Origin: Halomonas sp.
GTDB taxonomy: Bacteria > Pseudomonadota > Gammaproteobacteria > Pseudomonadales > Halomonadaceae
Direction: 5' to 3'
NCBI RefSeq assembly: GCF_017983445.1
Contig: NZ_JAGOBJ010000008.1
Coordinates: 186,001-250,000 of the forward strand
Length of the DNA stretch: 64,000 nucleotides
Positions 45,863 through 53,708 of this stretch are shown in pieces; position 1 is the first letter of the stretch, and the number at the start of each line of letters is the position of its first letter. The notes beneath the pieces are model-generated. The model had not been told where the DNA came from. It ran no database searches and saw nothing but the letters and a program-made list of their open reading frames with translations. Made by a program: the position numbers and the translations under genes.

Positions 45863-46457
45863 CGGGTGCCTCTTGCAACAGCTGTTTTATTTGTCTGGCC
45901 GCAATGCGGGCCGCTTCAAATAGCTCTGGTTTGGGCGTTTCAAACCACTCATCCGGGTGCAGCTGCCGTTCCTTGCGAACATGAGCAACCGCGCTTTCAA
46001 GCGTAGGGTAACGGTTAGGCAATTCCAGATGTAGAAACAAAGATACCAGCGTGACCGAACGACTACGCCCTCCGCGACAGTGAACCAGCACGTTGCCTTT
46101 TTCACGAAGCGGGTAGGAAGGCTTGTCGGGCATAATCTGATCCAGCGCCGCCCTTAAAATGAAATAGGCAGCCAGCATCTGCTCGTGGGGGTTGCCCGGG
46201 CCGTCAATCATGCCGATCTTGTAATACCGAAACCTGCCTGGGCCCTGAATGAAACCGTTGGGCGTAGGCGGAAGACTGGTATCCACCAGGTTAATATCCA
46301 GGTTGACGGCGCAGTTGATCACCGTGGTAATACCGTTTTCTTCCAACAACGCCGGGCTGCTGGCGGCCTGACTATCGCCAATATAAAGTGCCACGTTACG
46401 CCCCGGCAGGCACGGTTCGATCAGGCTCATGGGAGGGCGCGGATAGTGTTTTGTCAT
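45837..46457 (-). CDS. CX5R protein-tyrosine/dual-specificity-type phosphatase
   Basis: 206 residues, no signal peptide. The P-loop HCRGGRSRS places Cys127 and Arg133 (CX5R); a probable general acid is Asp85 in MIDGPGNP. The overall dual-specificity or PTP-like fold is small. Given the location between an inositol-monophosphatase-like enzyme and a LacI regulator, removing phosphate from an imported small molecule is as likely as acting on proteins. It overlaps the upstream gene by four bases (ATGA) and the LacI gene by 26. Confidence 0.75.
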   Translation of the reverse strand: MTKHYPRPPMSLIEPCLPGRNVALYIGDSQAASSPALLEENGITTVINCAVNLDINLVDTSLPPTPNGFIQGPGRFRYYKIGMIDGPGNPHEQMLAAYFILRAALDQIMPDKPSYPLREKGNVLVHCRGGRSRSVTLVSLFLHLELPNRYPTLESAVAHVRKERQLHPDEWFETPKPELFEAARIAARQIKQLLQEAPDEQLTQVC

Positions 46458-47278
46458 GCGATTTCAAGCTCTTCAAGTTGGCTGTAATGAGTAAGTGCGT
46501 CAGCGATAAGTGGTGTTGCTGCGAGTACTGCGCCACCGTGCTTTAGCGTGCCGGGCAGGGAAAGATAGGGGCGGGTTACACCGCCGGCTTCGCTGACTAG
46601 TAAAAGACCGGCCAAACTGTCCCACGGGTTCATGTGGTGCTCGAGGTAGCCGTCGATTCGGCCTTCAGCCACCCAGGCCAATGCAAGCGCCCCCGACGCC
46701 CCGCGGCGAATATTGGCGCCATGGGATAACAGGGCGGCTTGGGCGTTCAGGTACGTTTGCAGCGCCGTACGTGTGGACCAGCCCATTTCAATTGTGGCGG
46801 TCGTGAAACTATCGGTGGCGGCTACCTGAATCGGCTGGGCGTTTTTATAGGCGCCCTTGCCGCGTTGGGTGAAATAGAGCTCCTCGGTACACGGATTAAA
46901 AATGGCGCCCAGCTGGGTTTTACCGCCGTCGATAAAAGCGATGCAGACACAGAAGTGGGGGATGCCCCTGGCATAGTTGGCGGTGCCATCAATCGGGTCG
47001 ACGACCCAGATGGCATTACCATTCATTTGCCCGCCGCTTTCCTCACCGCTACTTTCCTCGCCCACAAAGGCATCGCTGGGAAAGCGCTGTTGAATGGCAA
47101 CTCTGATCTCCTGCTCGATGAAGGTATCAGCCTCGGTCAGGAAATCCTGGTGGCCCTTGAGCGTGTAAAGCCCTGGCTTGCGTGTTTCGAAAAGATGGCG
47201 TGCTTTCAGGCCAGTGCGGTGAATCAGATCCTTGAGAAATTCAGCGCGGACTTCCAGCTCATGGGGCAGAATCGGCAT
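46454..47278 (-). CDS. Inositol-monophosphatase-family enzyme
   Basis: 274 residues of the IMPase/SuhB family, Mg-dependent. Motif A WVVDPIDGTANYARG, the upstream GEES acidic pair and motif B WDSLAGLLLVSEAGG bind the metals. It hydrolyses inositol monophosphate or a related phosphate monoester in the cytosol. Start ATG 47278 is preferred (AAAGGATAGAC upstream). It lies in the same operon as the binding protein, 42 bases downstream, and overlaps the CX5R phosphatase by four. Confidence 0.87.
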   Translation of the reverse strand: MPILPHELEVRAEFLKDLIHRTGLKARHLFETRKPGLYTLKGHQDFLTEADTFIEQEIRVAIQQRFPSDAFVGEESSGEESGGQMNGNAIWVVDPIDGTANYARGIPHFCVCIAFIDGGKTQLGAIFNPCTEELYFTQRGKGAYKNAQPIQVAATDSFTTATIEMGWSTRTALQTYLNAQAALLSHGANIRRGASGALALAWVAEGRIDGYLEHHMNPWDSLAGLLLVSEAGGVTRPYLSLPGTLKHGGAVLAATPLIADALTHYSQLEELEIA

Positions 47279-47320
47279 GTCTATCCTTTTATTTTGCAAC
47301 GTGAACGTTGGGTTTTGTTG

Positions 47321-48424
47321 TTAACGGCGGTAGTTCAACATCCACAGGTCCTGCCAATCCTGGCGGTTTTCCCAGTCATCAATGGCCGTGCGGGGCGAGT
47401 AATCAAATAGCTGAGCCTTGAGGGCGCCAATGCCGGAAGGCTCTGTCTCGGGCAGTGATATATCCGAGCGGGTGGAAATCTTGCCATCCTGGGCTTGCGG
47501 CGCGATGCCTTCTTCGGTCAGCAGGTAATGCAAAAAAAGCTTGGCGGCGTTAGGGCTTTGGGTACCGCTGGCTATAAGGCCGATGGAGGGATAGGTCCAG
47601 CCAATCCATGGGTCCAGTCCTTCGCAAATACCCAGTTTCATGCCGTCAGCATTATCACGAAACTTGGCGGTACTGGTTAAGCCGAGAAAGCTGTCCTGCT
47701 GATCCGGGGAGGCAACGGCTTCGGCTGCATTGGAATCTGAATCGGTTAATAGCGGCGCGTTGTTTGCCAGCGCTTTCACCCAGGCGGCGGTAGCGCTCTC
47801 TTCAGTATCGGGTAATGGGTGGCCGTAGCGCGCCTCAAAGGCCGCTGCCATCGCTTCATCCCCGTGCTGGGTCATCTGGTTAAACCAGTCCACGTAGGAA
47901 GGCTTGCCCAGCGGATCCTGCAACGCTACCCGGCGTTCCCACTCGGGTTCGGTCAATTCCCAGATATTATTGATCGGGCAGTGATCGTGGAGTGCGGTGT
48001 TGTAGGTCCAGACATTGGGAGCCATCACAATGGCTAATGGATCGCGGTAGCGCTCATCCACCCGGTCGGCTAGCTCAGCAGGGAACCAGTTAACCGTAAA
48101 GCCTGTGTCCAGAAGCTGGGCAACGGCTGCCGGGGCGTCTGCCAGAATGGCTACATCGGTTTGAATATTATTGGCTTGCGCCTCGCGGATGATCCTTTCC
48201 AGGGTATGGGGCGCTTTTGATTTAACCCCTTCGGCCTGAACGCCATACTGTGCGGAAAAATTGGCTGCCTGTTCAACAATCTTGCCGGTTGAATCGTAGA
48301 TCGTAATGCCTGGTTCCTGCCGGGCAGCTGCAATTAAAGCATCCAGCTCAGTGGATTCGTTAGCCCAGGCCAAGGGAGCTGAGGCCAGGCTAATGGCAAC
48401 GGTAAGTCGTGATAAAAGACGCAT
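47321..48424 (-). CDS. ABC transporter substrate-binding protein
   Basis: 367 residues with a signal peptide (MRLLSRLTVAISLASAPLAWA). It belongs to the type-2 extracellular solute-binding group (ferric/2-aminoethylphosphonate/spermidine-like). Elements ITIYDSTGKIVEQAANFSAQYGV and the late FLHYLLTEEG are characteristic. Cysteine pairs (around HDHCPI and GICEGL) may form a disulfide. Being followed by an ATPase and a double permease of the same class, it delivers one solute; the linked phosphatases suggest a phosphorylated compound, though an iron or phosphonate substrate cannot be excluded. Confidence 0.83.
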   Translation of the reverse strand: MRLLSRLTVAISLASAPLAWANESTELDALIAAARQEPGITIYDSTGKIVEQAANFSAQYGVQAEGVKSKAPHTLERIIREAQANNIQTDVAILADAPAAVAQLLDTGFTVNWFPAELADRVDERYRDPLAIVMAPNVWTYNTALHDHCPINNIWELTEPEWERRVALQDPLGKPSYVDWFNQMTQHGDEAMAAAFEARYGHPLPDTEESATAAWVKALANNAPLLTDSDSNAAEAVASPDQQDSFLGLTSTAKFRDNADGMKLGICEGLDPWIGWTYPSIGLIASGTQSPNAAKLFLHYLLTEEGIAPQAQDGKISTRSDISLPETEPSGIGALKAQLFDYSPRTAIDDWENRQDWQDLWMLNYRR

Positions 48425-48435
48425 AACAAACCCTT

Positions 48436-49548
48436 TTAAACGGCGTGCATATAAGTGGTGGTAGAGACGTTGTTACGGATTATTCCCGCCTGGCCATAAC
48501 GGGTGTTTTCCAGGCGATGGCCATCGGTATCAAATAGGTGCAAATGCTCAGGCTGTATCTGGCAAAAGGTGTGCTCGCCCGCCTGTACCTGAGGCCTGAT
48601 CTGGGTAGAAAGCTGCAAGCACTGGCCTTCCGTTTCAAGATCCAGAACCCAGCTGCCACCTGTCGGCATGATGCCTTGTACTTTGGCAGGTAAGGCGTAG
48701 GGTGTGGCCGCCTGAGCTAGGTGAATGTCTTCAGGTCGGATGCCGAGCATGTGTGTATCAGGCTGGTTATTGAGACGACTCCCCAGCATGGAGTCAGCGG
48801 CAATCTGGTTGATCGGCGGGTTGCCAATAAACTCGGCGACAAAGCGGTTGGCGGGGCGTGCATAGATATCATCGGGGCTGCCTACCTGCTGCAAGTGCCC
48901 CTTGCTCATGACGGCGATCGTAGTGGCCAGTGTCATGGCCTCCCACTGGTCGTGGGTGACGAACAGGATGGTGGTATCAAATGCTTGGTGTAGCCGTTTC
49001 AGCTCAGCGCGCATTTCCAGGCGCAGTGAGGCGTCGAGATTGGACAGCGGCTCATCCAGCAGCAGTACTTTGGGCTTTAAGACCATCATACGGGCGAGCG
49101 CCACGCGCTGCTGCTGGCCGCCTGATAGCTGAGAAGGGTAGCGCTTGGCATAGCCGGCAATGCCCAGTTTATCCATCACTTCGCCGGTCCGGGTGCGCCG
49201 TTCGCGCTCAGAAAGTTTGCGCAGACGCAATCCAAACTCGATATTTTGCTCAACCGTCATGTGGGGCCACAGCGCGTAGCTTTGAAACACTAGCCCCAGC
49301 CCACGTTTTTCGGGAGACACAAAGCAGCCGTCTGCCGGGGAGTCCATTAGCTGATCGCCGATAAACAGACGCCCCTGGCTCAAGTGCTCAAGGCCCGCGA
49401 TCATGCGCAGCATCGTAGTCTTTCCGCAGCCCGAAGGGCCAAGCAGGCACATGAAATCACCGCTTTTGATATGCAGGTCGATATTTTGCACGGCGGTGGC
49501 CTGGCGGCTGTACTGCTTGGATATCGCGTCTAACGTGATGGTCGGCAT
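48436..49548 (-). CDS. ABC transporter ATP-binding protein
   Basis: 370 residues. Walker A GPSGCGKTT, Q-loop, signature LSGGQQQRV, Walker B VLLLDEPLSNLDA and the switch His (FVTHDQWEAM) are intact, followed by a C-terminal TOBE domain (about 280-350). It powers import through the adjoining fused permease. The start at 49548 lies two bases after the permease stop codon, and the binding-protein gene begins 11 bases after its own stop. Confidence 0.93.
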   Translation of the reverse strand: MPTITLDAISKQYSRQATAVQNIDLHIKSGDFMCLLGPSGCGKTTMLRMIAGLEHLSQGRLFIGDQLMDSPADGCFVSPEKRGLGLVFQSYALWPHMTVEQNIEFGLRLRKLSERERRTRTGEVMDKLGIAGYAKRYPSQLSGGQQQRVALARMMVLKPKVLLLDEPLSNLDASLRLEMRAELKRLHQAFDTTILFVTHDQWEAMTLATTIAVMSKGHLQQVGSPDDIYARPANRFVAEFIGNPPINQIAADSMLGSRLNNQPDTHMLGIRPEDIHLAQAATPYALPAKVQGIMPTGGSWVLDLETEGQCLQLSTQIRPQVQAGEHTFCQIQPEHLHLFDTDGHRLENTRYGQAGIIRNNVSTTTYMHAV

Positions 49549-49550
49549 AA

Positions 49551-51356
49551 TTAGCTCTCCAGACCTTGGGCAAGGCCCGTTTTGGTTAATTTCTGAGTCA
49601 GAATCGTGCCGCCCCAGGCGAGCATGGCAATCATGAGTACAACGGCGTTGGCGGCTTGGGTGTAGTTGTAATCAACCAGGCGCAAAGAGTAGGTGGTAAG
49701 CACTTCGGTAGCTGGCACCGCCAGAATGATGAACAGGCTCACGCCTTTAATTCCCGAGATAAAAGGTAAGACGATACCCACTACCAGCGCGCCTTTCTGA
49801 ATAGGCACGATGATGCTCCACATGCGCCGTAGCCACGAAGCGCCTGAAATCTGTGCGGCCTCTTCGGGCTCTTTACCCAGCTGCGTCATGGCTGAGATAC
49901 CTGCCCGTGAAGCAAAGGGCATCTGGTCGGCAATTAGCGCGAGCATCAGAATCATCGACGTTCCATATAGCGCAGGAACAGGGCCGCGCTGCACGGCAAA
50001 AAGGGAAAGCGTGGCGGCTGCAAAGGCAATGCCAGGCACTAGATAAGGCATAAACGTGAGCTGGCGCAGCGAGCTTGCAAGCCAGCGCCAAGGCGTACGC
50101 GTCACCACATAGCCCACCAGCAGGCCGAGTAAACCGGCACATATAGAGGCGGTACCCACAATACGCAGGCTATTCCAGGTGGCGGACCAGAACTCAGGGG
50201 TTAATAAAATGCCGTTTTTCAAGGCGATCGTATTGAGGTTGGTGCCGATCCAGTAATCCAGGGTGAAGTTATTCAGATGAAAACGCCCTGGAATACGCAT
50301 GATGGTGGATAGAAAAAGCGTTAATAGCGGAAGCACGACGCCAATGATAAACAGAGAAGCGGCTAGCAACGTGGCGGGAAGGCGCCAAACGCCGAGCGGG
50401 CGACGACGTTCCATAGCGCCTTTGCCACCCAGGGTGACAAAGCGGCGCGCTTCACGCATTAGGTAAAGATCAATTGTTAACGTGATACAGCCCAGCACCA
50501 TGATGGCCCCCGCCAGTACAGAGGCGACACCCGTCTGGCGCGACGAAATAGCTCTGAACAGCGAGGTGGAGAGGGTGTCGTACTGCACCGGCAGGCCGAG
50601 AATGTAGGGCACGGCAAACTCGCCCAGCCCATCGGCCAGAATCAGCACCATCGCGGACATCAGCGCAGGTCGCATTAGCGGTAAAATGATACGAAAGGCA
50701 ACGGTTGAACGGCTGGCGCCCAGAATGCGAGCCGAATCTTCAAGCTGGGAATCCAGGCGGCGTAAGGCGTTGCCAAACAGCAGTATGACCAGCGGAATAT
50801 AGTGCAGCGCCAGTATGAAAATCATCGGCACGGGACCATAAGCCAGCCAATCGGGCGAGGAGTAGCCCATTGACTCCAGCCAGCCTGGTTGGCCACCCAT
50901 CGACCGGTTCTTGAATAACGTGGTCCAGGCTAGCGCGAACGTCCACGTAGGGAGCATAAACGGCACAATCAATGCAGTAGCAAACCAGCCTCGGCCCCAC
51001 AAATTAGTACGACTTAAAAGCCATGCCATGATGCCGCCCACCACCATGGCAATACACATAGCGCCGATGGCCACGCTAAGCGTGTTGAGTAACGGTTGCC
51101 AGAACAGCCGCTTTGAAATAGGTGAGGTAAACACGCGTTCAAGGTAGTAAAACGTGAAGCTGCCCTGTTCTGCGCCAATGCGCGTTGAGTCGCCAAAGTT
51201 AACGTTAACCGCATCCATTAAAATGGAAATAACTGGCGCCAGGATCAGGTAGCTGAATGTGGTTAATAAGCCTATGCCAAGTAGCGTCGCTGGATTTTTT
51301 AGACTGAGCTGTAGTCCCCTTTTACTGGGGAGTGCTGAAGTGATCCACCCAACCAT
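49551..51356 (-). CDS. ABC transporter fused double permease
   Basis: About 601 residues with roughly twelve membrane helices and two binding-protein-dependent permease domains in one chain, the arrangement found in ferric (SfuB/FbpB-like) and phosphonate-class importers. EAA-type loops occur in both halves (LEDSARILGASRSTVAFRIILP and PEEAAQISGASWLRRMWSIIVP). ATG 51356 with GAGGGA is chosen; an in-phase extension to 51461 has no site. It is the first gene of the importer/phosphatase operon. Confidence 0.88.
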   Translation of the reverse strand: MVGWITSALPSKRGLQLSLKNPATLLGIGLLTTFSYLILAPVISILMDAVNVNFGDSTRIGAEQGSFTFYYLERVFTSPISKRLFWQPLLNTLSVAIGAMCIAMVVGGIMAWLLSRTNLWGRGWFATALIVPFMLPTWTFALAWTTLFKNRSMGGQPGWLESMGYSSPDWLAYGPVPMIFILALHYIPLVILLFGNALRRLDSQLEDSARILGASRSTVAFRIILPLMRPALMSAMVLILADGLGEFAVPYILGLPVQYDTLSTSLFRAISSRQTGVASVLAGAIMVLGCITLTIDLYLMREARRFVTLGGKGAMERRRPLGVWRLPATLLAASLFIIGVVLPLLTLFLSTIMRIPGRFHLNNFTLDYWIGTNLNTIALKNGILLTPEFWSATWNSLRIVGTASICAGLLGLLVGYVVTRTPWRWLASSLRQLTFMPYLVPGIAFAAATLSLFAVQRGPVPALYGTSMILMLALIADQMPFASRAGISAMTQLGKEPEEAAQISGASWLRRMWSIIVPIQKGALVVGIVLPFISGIKGVSLFIILAVPATEVLTTYSLRLVDYNYTQAANAVVLMIAMLAWGGTILTQKLTKTGLAQGLES

Positions 51357-51685
51357 TGATTTTCCCTCGTTGACACTCTGGATAGCCGAAAGATCGACCT
51401 GATTGAGAGGCATTCTAAAGAGGAAAGATGACAGAACGTTGACATTTGCACATAAGTGCAAAATTCTTAGAACATTAAATTCATGATTAATATCAATTGG
51501 TTGTGTTTTTTGTCATATTTTATAAGAAAAAATTAATGAAGCTTTTTGCACCTAATTACATACGTAAAATTCTTTCTCGCCAGTGCTATCAACGTTATTG
51601 TCGGTAAGCTCAACCGCTGTTACTCACAACGGGTAATCAGGGAATAGGCTACGCTAAAGAGCTATTCATTTTAAAAGGCGGCCAT
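51357..51685. other. Divergent promoter region with a palindrome
   Basis: These bases separate the importer operon (minus) and the ABC1-kinase gene (plus). The left-to-middle part is AT-rich and contains the palindrome 51445-51462 and a second half-site TTTGCAC near 51548. No gene is seen. Confidence 0.5.
51445..51462 (-). promoter_or_regulatory. Palindromic operator upstream of importer operon
   Basis: TTTGCACATAAGTGCAAA: perfect seven-base arms around ATAA, 89-106 bases upstream of the permease start. It shares its GCAC-N4-GTGC core with the site in front of the phytase gene (44785-44800). A single half-site (TTTGCAC) occurs about 100 bases further upstream. The LacI regulator of the locus is a candidate to bind it. 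Confidence 0.5.
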
Positions 51686-52936
51686 ATGCGCGAACGCGGT
51701 AGAACACGGAGGTTAATGGGGCTGGGCGCGCGTACGGGCGGTGCGATGCTTAAAACACGTCTGGGCGGCCAGGCCGACTGGCGCGCGCTGGGCGAGGCAC
51801 TGTTTGAAGGACTTTCCGAGTTGAAAGGCCCGGCCATGAAAATGGCGCAGATGATGTCCCAGTGGGACGACCTGCTGCCGCCGGATTTAGCCGATGAGCT
51901 TGCTCGCCTACAACGCCAGGCCGAACCCATGCCTTGGCCACGTATCCGTGAAGCGCTTGAGTTACAGTACGGCGATATCGATACGTACTTTACCCAGGTT
52001 GAAGAAGCGCCATTTGCCAGCGCCTCCATGGGGCAAGTGCATAAAGCGGTGACCCGTGAAGGCGAAACGGTGGTGCTTAAAGTCCAGTACCCAGGCTTAG
52101 CCGACGTGCTGGAGAGTGACCTGAAACAGTTACGGCGCATTATGAGCCTGGGCCGCTGGTTTAAAGTGCCTCAGGCGCGCCTGGATGCACTGTTTGAGGA
52201 ACTGGCGGCGGGGCTTCGCGATGAGCTGGATTATCAGGCTGAAGCAAACGCTCTGGCGCGTTATCGAGAGCGCTACCAGAGTGATGCGCGGCTTGTAATA
52301 CCCGAGCCGCTGTTTGAACTCTCGGGCCAGCATGTTTTGGCCATGTCTTACGTACCCGGCACACCGCTACGTGAGCTGGAGAGCGCTGAAGATACCGTAC
52401 GTCAACAGGTAGCCGCGACGCTTGCCGACTGGATTACCCAGGAGCTCTTCACCTTTGGGGAGCTGCACGCCGACCCGCATGCGGGCAACTTTGCCGCCGA
52501 TGCGCAGGGACGTTTGATTATCTACGATTTTGGTGCGGTGATTCCGGTACCGGAAGGTCGGCTTAACGCCATGATTAAGCTACTCGATGCTACCTTGGCC
52601 CACGACCCCATGGCCATGGATGAGGCGATGGTCAATATGGGCGGGCGCCAGGGGCAGGGCGCGCCGCTTTCACTGTATCGTGAGGCAGCTGAATGTATTG
52701 CCCCGCTGTTTGAGCCCGGTGAGCAGGATTTCAGTGATGTACGCGTGCATCGCCGCCTGCGCGAGCTTTCGCCCAAGGTGTGGGCGGCGATGGATCGCTT
52801 ACAGCCGCCCGCCGATACGCTGCTGTTATCGCGAGCGCTAAATGGCCATTACTGGAATCTGGTGCGCCTTAAAGCGCGGCTGGATATGTATGAGCGTACC
52901 CAGCCGCTGCTAGCCTGGTCACGCTCACCCACCTGA
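51686..52936 (+). CDS. ABC1/UbiB-family atypical kinase
   Basis: 416 residues of the ABC1/ADCK family. The N-terminal motif is GPAMKMAQMMS (the KxGQ motif has Ala for Gly), the A-rich loop is ASASMGQVHKA, the catalytic loop HADPHAGNF, and the metal motif IYDFGAV. Family members support ubiquinone biosynthesis or lipid homeostasis; some act as ATPases. ATG 51686 has AAGGCGG upstream. No operon partner is clear. Confidence 0.85.
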   Translation: MRERGRTRRLMGLGARTGGAMLKTRLGGQADWRALGEALFEGLSELKGPAMKMAQMMSQWDDLLPPDLADELARLQRQAEPMPWPRIREALELQYGDIDTYFTQVEEAPFASASMGQVHKAVTREGETVVLKVQYPGLADVLESDLKQLRRIMSLGRWFKVPQARLDALFEELAAGLRDELDYQAEANALARYRERYQSDARLVIPEPLFELSGQHVLAMSYVPGTPLRELESAEDTVRQQVAATLADWITQELFTFGELHADPHAGNFAADAQGRLIIYDFGAVIPVPEGRLNAMIKLLDATLAHDPMAMDEAMVNMGGRQGQGAPLSLYREAAECIAPLFEPGEQDFSDVRVHRRLRELSPKVWAAMDRLQPPADTLLLSRALNGHYWNLVRLKARLDMYERTQPLLAWSRSPT

Positions 52937-52976
52937 ACGTTCGCGCACTAGTCAGTCCTTGCTGATATTCAATCGG

Positions 52977-53570
52977 TTAGCGCAACGTCTTTAACCAGAA
53001 TATTAGCGTCTTGTCACTCTCATGCTGCTCGCCAATATCTTTCCAAGCAAAGGTCGTCGCCAAATCAGCGCGGCGCTGATAGCCCTGGCTTTGCCAAAAA
53101 CCATGAAGCGGCCGATAATCTTCCGGCCGCAGAGGGTGTTCTTCAGGGCGCTCAACGGCGCAAAAAGCGGCAGTTTTATACCTTTCACGAGCGGCGTGGG
53201 TTTCGCGCTCGGCCATAAAAGCTTTGCCTATACCCTGGCCTCGGTAGTCGTGAAGTAATACCGATTCGCCGTAATAGAACACGCTGGAAGCCGCAATGCC
53301 GGCTGCTTCAAACGGGCGGCGAAACTCGTTGACTTCATCACTAAGCGGCTGACCAGTAGACGCGCCGACCAGGCGGTCACTATCAAAAGCGAGGACAAAC
53401 AGGCTTGCTGGGTTTGCCGCGTAGCGGCCCAGGTAATCTGCTTCGTAGGCCAGATTGCCATCGTATAAATAGGGAAAGTCGTGAAATACCCGAATGCGCA
53501 GCTGCGCAAGAGCCGTCAGGTGGGGCGCAATAGCCTGACCGTGGCAGGTCGTGAGCGTCAGTTCGTTCAT
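52977..53570 (-). CDS. GNAT-family N-acetyltransferase
   Basis: 197 residues of the GNAT fold. The acetyl-CoA-binding region VLLHDYRGQGIGKAFM (R/Q-X-X-G-X-G/A) is about residue 115-130. Substrate is unknown. The start ATG 53570 is preferred (GGAAGAGA upstream) over longer in-phase starts. It is convergent with the ABC1 gene and divergent from the SEC-C gene, whose promoter overlaps. Confidence 0.75.
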   Translation of the reverse strand: MNELTLTTCHGQAIAPHLTALAQLRIRVFHDFPYLYDGNLAYEADYLGRYAANPASLFVLAFDSDRLVGASTGQPLSDEVNEFRRPFEAAGIAASSVFYYGESVLLHDYRGQGIGKAFMAERETHAARERYKTAAFCAVERPEEHPLRPEDYRPLHGFWQSQGYQRRADLATTFAWKDIGEQHESDKTLIFWLKTLR

Positions 53571-53708
53571 CGCGTCTCTTCCACTGGGTAAACGCTGCAC
53601 ATTAACAGCCCCGAGCCGCATCGCCAATCCTCCTGCGTGATGGCCTACGGTCATGCTAAACTATGGCGCTTTTCAAAACGCGCTTTTCAAAAAACAGTGG
53701 AGACGGCA

